DNA of 64,000 bases, from assembly GCF_002266855.1 (NCBI RefSeq), contig NZ_NGJN01000009.1, positions 1 through 64,000 of the forward strand, given 5' to 3'. Below are positions 1 to 8,585 of this stretch, piece after piece. Below the pieces are notes generated by a model that was given only the letters and a program-made list of their open reading frames with translations, did not search any database and was not told the DNA's origin. The translations under genes and the position numbers were made by a program. This stretch comes from Winogradskyella aurantia (GTDB lineage: Bacteria > Bacteroidota > Bacteroidia > Flavobacteriales > Flavobacteriaceae). Within the stretch, counting starts at the first letter, position 1. Every line of letters begins with the position of its first letter.

Positions 1-735
1 AACGACGAGTGCGTAGATGCCGAGCCGATAGCCTGTGGCGATACGGTTTCAGGATCGACGGCAAATGCGACGGACAGCGGTGATAACGCATCCAATGACG
101 TCTGGTACGAACTGGCCGGTACCACGGTAGGCCAGGAGATTACGGCCAGCCTCTGTGGCTCGTCCTTCGATACGTTCATCAGGGTGTTCGATGCTTGTGG
201 TGGAACACAGGTAGCGTCGAATGACGACGATTTTGCAAATTGTGGTTCTTCAGCATCACAGACGACCTTTGTTTCGGACGGTACCTCGACCTATTACATC
301 ATGGTAGAAGGTTTCGGGTCAGCCAGTGGTGATTTTGATTTAGCGGTTACCTGTGTAGATCCTCAGCCGGCACCGGCGAACGACGAGTGCGTAGATGCCG
401 AGCCGATAGCCTGTGGCGATGCGGTGTCAGGTTCAACGGCCTTTGCTACAGACAGTGGAGAGAATGCCTCCAACGACGTCTGGTACGAACTGGCCGGCAC
501 TTTGGCAGGTCAGGAAATCACGGCCAGCCTATGCGGCTCTTCTTTTGATACGGTCATTAGGGTATTTGATGCCTGTGGCGGTACCGAAGTAGTATCCAAT
601 GATGATTTCTGTGGGACGCAATCAGAAACGACCTTCGTTTCAGATGGTACCTCAACCTATTACATCATGGTAGAAGGTTTCAGTTCCAGTGACGGGGATT
701 TTGATTTGGCCGTGAGCTGTGTGGACCCACCGGCC
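1..735 (+). repeat. Two tandem 0.37-kb coding repeats
   Basis: The unit beginning at base 1 starts again at base 379, a period of 378 bases (126 codons). The first 42 bases of the two units are identical and the remainder is similar with scattered changes. The second unit is slightly shorter and ends near 735 at CVDP. Earlier copies probably lie upstream of the window. Confidence 0.9.
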
Positions 736-1683
736 TGTGTGCCACCGGTCATAGACAGTTCTACGGTACTGGACAGCTGTAATCCAGATGGTACGGGCAC
801 CTTTACGGTAGACATCGTGGTATCCGACGGAGGCGATGCGGGAAGTGTTTTCGATGACGGTACGACGACCTACCCTGTGGTTGCAGGTACGGTAGCAGTA
901 GGGCCATATGACAGTGGGGATACTGTAACCATAGAATTGGTAGCTGCTGATACAGCTTGTAGTTCTACGGTAGGCACCTTTAGTTTTACCTGTACGGTAG
1001 AGGCTCCAGATAATGATGAGATAGCTGGTGCCATAATGTTGCCAGTGGGAGATACCTTATGCGAGACTGAGGTTGTAGGTACAAATGTAGGAGCTACAGA
1101 TTCAATAGAAAATGATAATGAGGCGTCTTGTAGTACGATTGATCCAACTAGTGATGTTTGGTTCAGTGTTACCGTACCCGCTACTGGTGAATTGAATATT
1201 CAAACATCTGCTGCAGATATCGATTCAATCACTGATACGGTTATGGAAGTTTACTCAGGGACATCAGGTGCATTAGTTGAGGTTGCCTGTAGTGATGACG
1301 AAGGACCTGGTGCATTCTCATTGGTTGAGTTAACAGGATTAACTCCAGGAGATGTGTTATTAGTGCGTGTATGGGAATGTGGAGTTATCGTAGAAGGTAA
1401 TTTTAATATCTGTGCATGGTCGCCATCTGCTTTGGATATAGACGATAGTGTCTTTGGTAACTTTAATTACTATCCAAATCCGGTTGAAAATACGTTAACA
1501 TTAGGTGCTCAAAATAATATTGAGACCGTTGTGATGTTCAATATGTTAGGTCAAGAAGTCCTAAGAACTCTGCCAAATAACGTAACTAGTAATTTAGACA
1601 TGTCTAGATTAGATGCGGGTGCATATTTTGTAAAGGTGACAATTGCTAACATTACTAAAACCATTAGAGTTATAAAAGAGTAA
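1..1683 (+). CDS. T9SS-secreted repeat protein, 5' end outside window
   Basis: The reading frame is open from base 1, so the N-terminus and signal peptide lie upstream; 560 codons are visible. Residues 1-126 and 127 to about 245 are two copies of a Cys-containing beta-sandwich-like domain that starts NDECVDAEPIACGD and carries VWYEL, SFDT and YYIMVEGF motifs, resembling pre-peptidase C-terminal or CUB-like domains of secreted Bacteroidota proteins. A third, more diverged copy starts near residue 337 (NDEIAGAIMLP). The last 75 or so residues (YYPNP, NMLGQEV, GAYFVKV, KTIRVIKE) are a type A T9SS sorting domain, which is removed after export through the outer membrane. An internal ATG at 184 is not the start, because the repeat continues upstream of it. 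Bases 1 to about 1000 are clearly GC-rich compared with the rest of the gene. The function of the mature protein is unknown; adhesin or enzyme accessory are both possible. Confidence 0.85.
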   Translation, partial: NDECVDAEPIACGDTVSGSTANATDSGDNASNDVWYELAGTTVGQEITASLCGSSFDTFIRVFDACGGTQVASNDDDFANCGSSASQTTFVSDGTSTYYIMVEGFGSASGDFDLAVTCVDPQPAPANDECVDAEPIACGDAVSGSTAFATDSGENASNDVWYELAGTLAGQEITASLCGSSFDTVIRVFDACGGTEVVSNDDFCGTQSETTFVSDGTSTYYIMVEGFSSSDGDFDLAVSCVDPPACVPPVIDSSTVLDSCNPDGTGTFTVDIVVSDGGDAGSVFDDGTTTYPVVAGTVAVGPYDSGDTVTIELVAADTACSSTVGTFSFTCTVEAPDNDEIAGAIMLPVGDTLCETEVVGTNVGATDSIENDNEASCSTIDPTSDVWFSVTVPATGELNIQTSAADIDSITDTVMEVYSGTSGALVEVACSDDEGPGAFSLVELTGLTPGDVLLVRVWECGVIVEGNFNICAWSPSALDIDDSVFGNFNYYPNPVENTLTLGAQNNIETVVMFNMLGQEVLRTLPNNVTSNLDMSRLDAGAYFVKVTIANITKTIRVIKE

Positions 1684-1703
1684 TTTTATTAAAAATCAGA
1701 CAT

Positions 1704-1733
1704 AAAAAGCCACCAATTTGGTGGCTTTTTTTT
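1704..1733 (+). terminator. Intrinsic terminator after T9SS repeat gene
   Basis: A perfect stem AAAAAGCCACC / GGTGGCTTTTT with a 5-base loop lies 20 bases after the stop codon at 1681-1683 and runs into a T tract. Confidence 0.9.
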
Positions 1734-1772
1734 ATTTTTAATTAGCTTTAGCTTAACTGTTTATACATTATT

Positions 1773-3509
1773 ATGAGATTTTTTTTATTGTTTTGGATGT
1801 TAGTGCTGCTTCAAGGGATTAACGCACAGCTTAACTTTGAAGACAGGGCCAATTTACTGGGACTCACAAACCATACAGGGACATCTGGTTTTGGGGGTTA
1901 TGGTGTAAGTTTTGTAGATTTTGATGATGATGGACTTGATGATATCACTATGGCTAGCGGTAATGGCGAACCTGTGCGCTTTTATAAGAATTTTGATGGT
2001 TTTGTGTTTGCCGAAGTATTTTTACTTCCAACTTCCTCAAGCTTTGATTATAGAACTAGAAGTGTAACCTGGGTAGATTTTGATAACGATGGAGATAAAG
2101 ATTTTTTTCTTACCAGTGATACCAATGGCAATAGGTTATTCCAGAATCAAAATGGAGTTCTAACCGACATAACTGTAATCGCCGGTTTTCCTCTAGAGAA
2201 TTTGTTTACCTATGGTGCTTCATGGGGAGATATTGATAACGACGGCTGCTTAGATGTTTACTTATCTAATAGAATAGGTGGAACGAATATCACTAATTAT
2301 TTATTTAAGAATAATTGTGACGGTACTTTTTCAGAAGTTACCGAAGCTATAGGTTTAGCTAATCTGCCAGCCCTTAGTTTTTGTTCAGGTTTTTTTGATT
2401 TTAATAATGATGGTTGGTTAGACCTATACGTGGCAAATGACAAGTTTAAGCCAAACTATCTTTATAAGAACAATGGTGACGGGACATTCAGTGATGTTAG
2501 CACCGCTTCAGGAACTGATATAGTCATGGATGCGATGTCCGTCACTATAGATGACTTTAACGCTGATGGCTATTATGATATTTTCCTTACCAATACACCT
2601 GTAGGGGTTAGCACTCCGGTTCCCGGTAGTGTTTTGTTTAAAAATAATGGAGACGAAACCTTCACCAATATTTCTTCAAGCTCAGGAACCAATTTGGATA
2701 GTTTTTCATGGGGATCTAGTTTTCTCGATGCCGATAAGGATACCGATTTGGATTTATATATCAATACACAGTATACAGGTGACAATGGTTATCCATCTTA
2801 TGCTTTTTATGAGAACTTAGGTGACGAAACCTTTCATTCGGCTAACGATGTTGGTTTTACAACTAACGTTTACCGAAGCTATTCTTGCGCCTTAGGTGAT
2901 TATAATAACGACGGAAACCTCGAGCTATTGGTAAATAACGATATAGAAAATATACCTTCCTTATGGGAAAATATGGCCCTTAACACTAATAATTATATAT
3001 CAATTGCACTAAGAGGCATTGTTAGTAATGCTGATGGAATAGCTTCTAAAATTGAAATTTCTATTAATGGTGATAAACAATTTAGACATGTTATGTGTGG
3101 TGAAGGTTATCTATCTCAAAATTCATTGGTTGAACATTTTGGCCTCGGGAGTTCCTCTGTCATAGACCATGTTAAAGTGACATGGCCAAGTGGTATTGTT
3201 GATGTGATAAATAATGTCACGGCCAATCAAAAACTTATTATAACCGAAGGCTCCGCACTTTCAGTAAATGGAGTAAGTAATGATTCTTTTCAATTCTTTC
3301 CTAACCCGGTAAAAAACACCTTGACGTTAACTGCTCAAAACACTATTGACTATATAATACTATACAATACACTAGGACAAATAGCATTTTATACTGAACC
3401 CAATACAACGCATACTGAATTAGATTTATCCGCGTTGCAGAGAGGTACTTATTTTTTAAAAGTGACTATTGCCAATGGAAATAAAATGGCAAGAGTGATC
3501 AAGCAATAA
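1773..3509 (+). CDS. CRTAC1/ASPIC-UnbV-like FG-GAP repeat protein with T9SS sorting domain
   Basis: 578 residues with a signal peptide (MRFFLLFWMLVLLQGINAQ). About seven FG-GAP/VCBS-type repeats follow, each with a Ca-binding Dx[DN]xDG motif (DFDDDGLDD, DFDNDGDKD, DIDNDGCLD, DFNNDGWLD, DFNADGYYD and others), which predict a seven-bladed beta-propeller. An ASPIC/UnbV-like domain lies near residues 410-490 (GYLSQNS, HFGLG, VTWPSG). The C-terminus (FFPNPVKNTLTL, GTYFLKV, MARVIKQ) is a type A T9SS sorting domain closely related to that of the preceding gene. The protein is expected to be surface-anchored or released. It lies between two terminators, so it is probably transcribed alone. Its ligand or substrate cannot be told. 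Confidence 0.9.
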   Translation: MRFFLLFWMLVLLQGINAQLNFEDRANLLGLTNHTGTSGFGGYGVSFVDFDDDGLDDITMASGNGEPVRFYKNFDGFVFAEVFLLPTSSSFDYRTRSVTWVDFDNDGDKDFFLTSDTNGNRLFQNQNGVLTDITVIAGFPLENLFTYGASWGDIDNDGCLDVYLSNRIGGTNITNYLFKNNCDGTFSEVTEAIGLANLPALSFCSGFFDFNNDGWLDLYVANDKFKPNYLYKNNGDGTFSDVSTASGTDIVMDAMSVTIDDFNADGYYDIFLTNTPVGVSTPVPGSVLFKNNGDETFTNISSSSGTNLDSFSWGSSFLDADKDTDLDLYINTQYTGDNGYPSYAFYENLGDETFHSANDVGFTTNVYRSYSCALGDYNNDGNLELLVNNDIENIPSLWENMALNTNNYISIALRGIVSNADGIASKIEISINGDKQFRHVMCGEGYLSQNSLVEHFGLGSSSVIDHVKVTWPSGIVDVINNVTANQKLIITEGSALSVNGVSNDSFQFFPNPVKNTLTLTAQNTIDYIILYNTLGQIAFYTEPNTTHTELDLSALQRGTYFLKVTIANGNKMARVIKQ

Positions 3510-3531
3510 TGACGATGTGATTTTGGGAGTT

Positions 3532-3562
3532 CAAAAGCCAGCTAATAGGTGGCTTTTGTGTT
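3532..3562 (+). terminator. Intrinsic terminator after FG-GAP gene
   Basis: A 9-bp perfect stem CAAAAGCCA / TGGCTTTTG with a 9-base loop lies 22 bases after the stop codon. The following sequence is T-rich (TGTTTTCTTT). Confidence 0.75.
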
Positions 3563-3584
3563 TTCTTTAGTTACTTTTGTAATT

Positions 3585-4595
3585 ATGGATGAGCCGAAGT
3601 TTTCATTTGTAATACCAGTCTATAACCGTCCAAACGAGATTAAGGAACTTCTAGGAAGTTTTTTGAAATTGGAAGGGGATTTGCCTTTTGAAATCGTTAT
3701 TGTTGAGGACGGTTCCACCGACACTTCTGAAAAAGTTATAAGTGATTTCAATACTGTCTTGAACATCTCATATTTTTACAAGACAAATTCTGGACCTGGG
3801 GATTCCCGTAATTTTGGAATGCAAAGGGCCAAAGGTAATTACTATGTCATTTTAGATTCTGACGTTATTTTGCCTTCAAGCTATTTAATTACGGTAAAAA
3901 CATTTTTAGAAGAACGCTATTATCATTGTTTTGGTGGACCTGACGCTGCACATCCTTCTTTTTCAACTTTTCAAAAAGCGATTAATTTTGCAATGACATC
4001 GTTCCTAACTACTGGTGGCATAAGAGGAGCAAATGAACAGCTAGAGGATTTTCAACCGCGCAGTTTTAATATGGGGATTTCAAAGGAAGCTTTTCAGAAA
4101 TCTGGTGGATTTGGAAGAATCCATCCAGGTGAAGATCCTGATTTATCACTTCGTTTAATAAAATTAGGCTATAAGACTGCACTCATTAAAGATGCCTTTG
4201 TGTACCATAAACGCAGAATATCCTGGATGAAATTTTATAAGCAGGTTTATAAATTTGGTTTAGTTAGACCTATTCTTAATATCTGGCATCCAGACTCTAA
4301 AAAAGTGTTATATTACTTACCCACCTTATTTTCCATAGGACTATGTCTGGCTTTAGCTCTTTTGTTTTTTTCTGTGTTTTGGCCTATGGCATGCTATGGT
4401 TTTTACTACGTACTAGTTTTTGTTTTGGCCACTGTATCAGCCCAAAGTATTAGTGTTGGGTTGCAGTCTATGGTAGCTATTACCATTCAGTTTTTTGGCT
4501 ATGGCTATGGATTTTTAAAATCAACACTACAAATTGGGGTTTTAAAAAAAGACCCGGAGAAAGAGTTTCCACAATTGTTTTTTAACCAGTTATGA
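3585..4595 (+). CDS. Family 2 glycosyltransferase, membrane-associated
   Basis: 336 residues from the ATG at 3585 (MDEPKFSFVIPVYN). An in-frame GTG at 3549 lies inside the terminator of the upstream gene and is rejected. GT-A fold motifs are visible: VIPVYNRP, VEDGSTD, the DSDV (DxD-type) metal and nucleotide-sugar site, and GEDPDLSLRL. The C-terminal third has two or three hydrophobic segments (YYLPTLFSIGLCLALALLFF; FYYVLVFVLATV), so the enzyme probably sits on the inner membrane and transfers a sugar to a lipid-linked or surface glycan. It is the first gene of an apparent operon; its TGA overlaps the ATG of the next gene (ATGA). The sugar and acceptor are unknown. Confidence 0.88.
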   Translation: MDEPKFSFVIPVYNRPNEIKELLGSFLKLEGDLPFEIVIVEDGSTDTSEKVISDFNTVLNISYFYKTNSGPGDSRNFGMQRAKGNYYVILDSDVILPSSYLITVKTFLEERYYHCFGGPDAAHPSFSTFQKAINFAMTSFLTTGGIRGANEQLEDFQPRSFNMGISKEAFQKSGGFGRIHPGEDPDLSLRLIKLGYKTALIKDAFVYHKRRISWMKFYKQVYKFGLVRPILNIWHPDSKKVLYYLPTLFSIGLCLALALLFFSVFWPMACYGFYYVLVFVLATVSAQSISVGLQSMVAITIQFFGYGYGFLKSTLQIGVLKKDPEKEFPQLFFNQL

Positions 4596-5542
4596 AAAGT
4601 CGATTAACTAAATATTTCAAGAAAAAGGCGTTTAAGCAATTCATTTTATTTTTCATGTTGACCTTTGTAGTTTTAATTTTTGCGAAACTCTCAAATGATT
4701 ATAAACAAAATATTGCTATCGAGATAAAATTATCTAACCTTGATGATGAAATCGTAATTAAAAATAGTGCTGTAAACGAAGTTTCGGCTTATGTTGAAGC
4801 CAAAGGTTTTGCATTGGTCCCTTTTTTATTTAAAGATAAATTAGAAGTAGAGTTCGATGCTGAATCAGATGTCAATACTTCAGACCACGCATTTGTTTTT
4901 GATGTACAGAAGCAACGGTTTCTACTTGAAAAAAAGATAGGAAAATCTTACAAAATTCTCTCCTTAAAACCAGACACCCTAATTTTACCCTATTCTAAAA
5001 TGGCCGTTAAAAACGTACCGCTCTACTTGAAATCGGACATTGACTATGCCATAGGCTATGATTTAAGAGACAACTTTTCCTTAAGTACTGATAGCATAAA
5101 AATTGTAGGTCCTTTTGATGCTATAGACAGTATAACACACTTAAATACTAAAGAACTTGAACTTTCTAATATAAAAAGCGATATTGAAAAAGTTATTGAA
5201 GTTGATTTAACGGGTTACAACGATGTGGAAGTATTTCCAAAATCAATTGAACTAAAAGGTAAGGTTAGTCGATTTACGGAGGGTACTTTTGAGGTTCCCA
5301 TTATTATTACCAATAAACCTGAGAATCTAAAAATCAACTATTTTCCTAAAACCGTTACGGTATCTTTTTATGTGGATTTAGAACGCTTCAAATCGGTATC
5401 TAGCGCTGATTTTATTGTGGAGTGTGAATTTCCAGAGCCTAGCGAAAACAGCACTTTTTTAATTCCGAAAATAGCCAAGGCACCTAGTTTTGTAAAGCGA
5501 ACTAATATCAAACCTAAACGTATTGACTTTATTAGGTTATAG
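4592..5542 (+). CDS. YbbR-like domain protein
   Basis: 316 residues with one N-terminal membrane helix (FILFFMLTFVVLIFAKL, about residues 17-33) followed by an extracytoplasmic beta-rich region. The two YbbR-like repeats are seen as VYLKSDIDYAIGYDL through LKGKVSRF, with related sequence before and after. In Firmicutes the YbbR protein CdaR regulates the cyclic-di-AMP synthase CdaA; no cdaA is nearby here, so that role is not supported by context. The ATG overlaps the stop of the glycosyltransferase by 4 bases and coaE follows after 31 bases, consistent with one transcript. Confidence 0.8.
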   Translation: MKSRLTKYFKKKAFKQFILFFMLTFVVLIFAKLSNDYKQNIAIEIKLSNLDDEIVIKNSAVNEVSAYVEAKGFALVPFLFKDKLEVEFDAESDVNTSDHAFVFDVQKQRFLLEKKIGKSYKILSLKPDTLILPYSKMAVKNVPLYLKSDIDYAIGYDLRDNFSLSTDSIKIVGPFDAIDSITHLNTKELELSNIKSDIEKVIEVDLTGYNDVEVFPKSIELKGKVSRFTEGTFEVPIIITNKPENLKINYFPKTVTVSFYVDLERFKSVSSADFIVECEFPEPSENSTFLIPKIAKAPSFVKRTNIKPKRIDFIRL

Positions 5543-5573
5543 AAGATGTGGTTTTAAATCATTATTTTAAGAC

Positions 5574-6173
5574 ATGAAAATTATAGGACTAACCGGCGGT
5601 ATTGGCAGTGGCAAGACGACCATAGCCCATTTTTTCAGAGATTTAGGCATACCTGTTTATATCGCTGATAAAGAAGCCAAGGCCTTAATGAATCGGTCCA
5701 AGGTTATTAAACGTAAATTAATTCAACTTTTTGGGAAGCAAGCCTATATTGATGGACAGTTAAACAGATCTTTTATTGCCCAGTGCATATTCAATAATAA
5801 ATCCTTACTATCAAAAATGAATGCTATCGTGCATCCCAAAGTCGCATCACATTTTCGACAGTGGCTAAAAAAACAGGAAGGGCCATACGTGATTAAAGAA
5901 GCGGCTGTTATTTTTGAAAACCAACTCCAATCGCAGTACGATTTAATAATCACAGTTGTAGCTGAAGAAAAAAATAGAATTAAGCGTGTGATGCAACGCG
6001 ATGGTTCTACCGAGGAGCGCGTGAAGGCAATAATAAAAAATCAGCTTTCCGATGAAGAAAAAATTCAACGTTCAGATTTTGTTATCGAGAACAATAATCT
6101 TAGAGATGCTAAGAAGCAAGTGTTAAACATTCACAATTGTATCTTAAAAAAAATAGCTCAAGAGTTGCGATAA
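5574..6173 (+). CDS. coaE: Dephospho-CoA kinase
   Basis: 199 residues, normal for CoaE, which phosphorylates the 3'-hydroxyl of dephospho-CoA with ATP as the last step of coenzyme A synthesis. The P-loop GLTGGIGSGKTT is at residues 5-16, followed by GIPVYIADKEAK (substrate Asp region), the NAIVHPKV segment of the CoA domain, and the lid RVMQRDGSTEERV. It sits between the YbbR gene and a two-component system in the same direction. Confidence 0.96.
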   Translation: MKIIGLTGGIGSGKTTIAHFFRDLGIPVYIADKEAKALMNRSKVIKRKLIQLFGKQAYIDGQLNRSFIAQCIFNNKSLLSKMNAIVHPKVASHFRQWLKKQEGPYVIKEAAVIFENQLQSQYDLIITVVAEEKNRIKRVMQRDGSTEERVKAIIKNQLSDEEKIQRSDFVIENNNLRDAKKQVLNIHNCILKKIAQELR

Positions 6174-6232
6174 TCTTTTGTTAAGGTAAGGTTAAACCTA
6201 ATTTCTGCTAAATGTTAAAATGTTAAATTTGA

Positions 6233-7807
6233 ATGATGGGCAAGAAGCTATTCGTCTTACTGGTAGTGTTAATGAGTTTGTCTCTCATCGGTATTATCTT
6301 TGTTCAGTCATTTTTTATCAATAATAGCTTAAAAAATGAAGAGCAAAATTTTAACTTAAGTGTAAAGCGTGCCTTAAGTTTTGTCTCTAGGGATATAGAA
6401 GATTTTGAGTTACGCAAGTACATAAGTATGATTAGGCCATGGGTTAACCAGAAGAAAGAGCCTGATTCTACCATAATAAAGAGACTTTACATTACTGCAG
6501 AAGACGATATTAACGATGAAACCATTGTACATCGTAATACCGTTTTAGAAGAGCGCTTTAGAGTGCCATCCCTGTTCTTTGAAATTGATGCAGACAGTAT
6601 TGATGTGAGCCAGCGTTCGAGTGAACGTGTCACCCAAGTATTTAGTAGTTCTGGTAGTGAAATAGGGTCTTCTGTAGAACCTAAGCAGACACTAGTTGAG
6701 ATATCGTCGCTCTCAAAAATTGATAAGCAATCTTACGAAGAGTCATTTAAAGATCTTCTAAAGCGTATCCCAATTTATAAAAGGGTAACCACAGAACAGG
6801 TTAAGGCCCTTTTAGAAAGAGAACTAGAAAGCGAGGGGGTTAATTTAGATTTTGAGTTTGCCATTTACGATGACGATTTAGCAACAGCCGTAAAAACTAT
6901 AGATTTTAAGAAAAATCCAGAGAGCACTATAGGAATCAAAGTGTTCTTGGATAATAATGATGAGAGTAACTACCGGCTTTATGTAGATTTTCCTGAACGT
7001 AAAAAGTACTTGCTATCTTCGATACTTTGGATGATATTGTTGTCGGTTTTATTTACGGGAATCATAATTTTAGCATATTCCAGTGCTATTTATCAATTGA
7101 TAAAACAACGGCAAATATCTCAAATTAAAACGGATTTTATTAATAATATGACGCACGAATTTAAAACACCAATTGCCACAATCAATTTGGCCTTAGATTC
7201 CATACGAAATCCTAAAATCATAGATGATAAAGATAAGGTTATGCGCTATTTGAAGATGATTAAGGACGAGAATAAGCGTATGCACGCTCAAGTAGAAAAT
7301 GTATTGCGTATTTCTAAACTTGAAAAAAATGAGCTTAATATTAGTAAGGAACGACTAAAACTGCACGACTTAATAGAGGATGCGGTAACCCATATAGAGT
7401 TGATTGTTGAAGATAGAAAGGGCTACGTGAAGACACATTTGAATGCTGCTAAATCATCAGTTTTGGCCAATGAGTCACATTTTACCAATGTTATCGTAAA
7501 TATATTGGACAATGCGGTTAAATATTCAGACGATGCACCAAAAATTGATATTTATACTGAAAATATAGGAAATAACATTATATTAAAGATAGCAGATCAA
7601 GGAAATGGTATGTCCAAGCAAGTAGCGAAACGTGTGTTCGAAAAATTTTATAGGGAGCACACTGGTAACGTACATAATGTAAAAGGACATGGTTTAGGTC
7701 TGGCATATGTAAAACGTATAGTAGATGACCATCAAGGTTATATAACAGTAGAAAGTGAAAAAGGAAAGGGTAGTACCTTCATAATAAGGCTACCATTAAT
7801 ATCATAA
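6233..7807 (+). CDS. Membrane sensor histidine kinase
   Basis: 524 residues. A membrane helix at residues 6-27 and a second near 261-285 (SILWMILLSVLFTGIIILAYS) enclose a periplasmic sensor region of about 230 residues with no recognised family. The H-box follows (FINNMTHEFKTP, phospho-acceptor His308), then the N-box NVIVNILDNAVKYSD, G1 ADQGNGMS and G2 GHGLGLAYVKRIV, completing the HisKA plus HATPase core. The response regulator starts 9 bases downstream, so the two form a pair resembling the RprX/RprY systems of Bacteroidota. Two ATGs (6233, 6236) are adjacent; either may be used. The signal is unknown. Confidence 0.93.
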   Translation: MMGKKLFVLLVVLMSLSLIGIIFVQSFFINNSLKNEEQNFNLSVKRALSFVSRDIEDFELRKYISMIRPWVNQKKEPDSTIIKRLYITAEDDINDETIVHRNTVLEERFRVPSLFFEIDADSIDVSQRSSERVTQVFSSSGSEIGSSVEPKQTLVEISSLSKIDKQSYEESFKDLLKRIPIYKRVTTEQVKALLERELESEGVNLDFEFAIYDDDLATAVKTIDFKKNPESTIGIKVFLDNNDESNYRLYVDFPERKKYLLSSILWMILLSVLFTGIIILAYSSAIYQLIKQRQISQIKTDFINNMTHEFKTPIATINLALDSIRNPKIIDDKDKVMRYLKMIKDENKRMHAQVENVLRISKLEKNELNISKERLKLHDLIEDAVTHIELIVEDRKGYVKTHLNAAKSSVLANESHFTNVIVNILDNAVKYSDDAPKIDIYTENIGNNIILKIADQGNGMSKQVAKRVFEKFYREHTGNVHNVKGHGLGLAYVKRIVDDHQGYITVESEKGKGSTFIIRLPLIS

Positions 7808-7816
7808 AAGCGAATC

Positions 7817-8533
7817 ATGGAAGAACAAAACAAGAAAATTCTTTTGGTTGAAGACGATCCAAATTTTGGAACAGTTTTAAAGGATTATTTAATGATGAAC
7901 GATTACGATGTCGTCCATGCCAAAAACGGAATGGAAGGTTTTGAAAAGTTCAAAAAGGACGATTTCGATTTGTGTATTTTAGATGTAATGATGCCATATA
8001 AAGATGGTTTTACATTAGCAAAGGAAATTCGTGAAAAAAATACAGATGTACCTATTATTTTCCTTACGGCAAAGGCCATGAAGGAAGATGTATTAAAGGG
8101 ATATAAGGTAGGTGCTGACGATTATCTTAATAAACCTTTTGATAGTGAGGTTTTACTGATGAAAATCAAGGCGATAATGCAGCGTAAAGCTACAGATACA
8201 GTTGCTGACAGTAAGCAATTTGAATTTAAAATTGGACGGTTTGACTTAAACTCAAAATTGAGATTCCTCAAGTTTGATGGTGGAGAACCTACAAAACTGT
8301 CACCTAAGGAAAATGAGCTATTGCGTCTACTGGCACTACATGAAAATGATCTTATGCCTAGGGAACTTGCCTTAACCAAAATATGGAGAGACGATAATTA
8401 TTTTACATCCCGAAGTATGGATGTTTATATTGCCAAACTTAGAAAATATTTAAAACCAGATCCAAATGTTGAAATATTAAACATTCACGGTGAGGGCTTT
8501 AGATTGGTCATAAACAATAATGATAATTCATAG
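7817..8533 (+). CDS. OmpR-family response regulator
   Basis: 238 residues. The receiver domain has the acidic pair EDD near residues 12-14, phospho-acceptor Asp56 in CILDVMMP, Thr in FLTAKA, and Lys in NKPF. The winged-helix DNA-binding domain at about residues 130-235 contains LSPKENELLRLL and SRSMDVYIAKLRKYL, the recognition helix region. It is the partner of the kinase directly upstream and acts as a transcription factor. The unit ends at a strong terminator just after the gene. Confidence 0.95.
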   Translation: MEEQNKKILLVEDDPNFGTVLKDYLMMNDYDVVHAKNGMEGFEKFKKDDFDLCILDVMMPYKDGFTLAKEIREKNTDVPIIFLTAKAMKEDVLKGYKVGADDYLNKPFDSEVLLMKIKAIMQRKATDTVADSKQFEFKIGRFDLNSKLRFLKFDGGEPTKLSPKENELLRLLALHENDLMPRELALTKIWRDDNYFTSRSMDVYIAKLRKYLKPDPNVEILNIHGEGFRLVINNNDNS

Positions 8534-8554
8534 GTTTTAGGATATTGTAATATT

Positions 8555-8585
8555 AAATCCAGCTAGGAATTAGCTGGATTTTTTA
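8555..8585. terminator. Bidirectional terminator between response regulator and miaA
   Basis: A perfect 11-bp stem AAATCCAGCTA / TAGCTGGATTT with a 5-base loop and T tracts on both strands separates the two convergent units. The last codons and stop of miaA (from 8570 on the minus strand) lie inside the hairpin. Confidence 0.88.

Noticed and set aside
1-735. Tandem repeats as a CRISPR or mobile array
   Set aside because: The unit is 378 bases, in frame and coding, with no short repeats or spacers.
184-1683. ATG at 184 as the start of the first gene
   Set aside because: The repeat domain is open and well conserved upstream to base 1, so 184 is internal.
3549-3584. GTG start for the glycosyltransferase
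   Set aside because: It lies in the terminator stem of the preceding gene; the conserved domain begins just after the ATG at 3585.
6224-6231. TAAATTTG as a promoter -7 box for the sensor kinase
   Set aside because: It is only 2 bases before the start codon, so a transcript would begin after the ATG; the gene is better read as part of the upstream operon.
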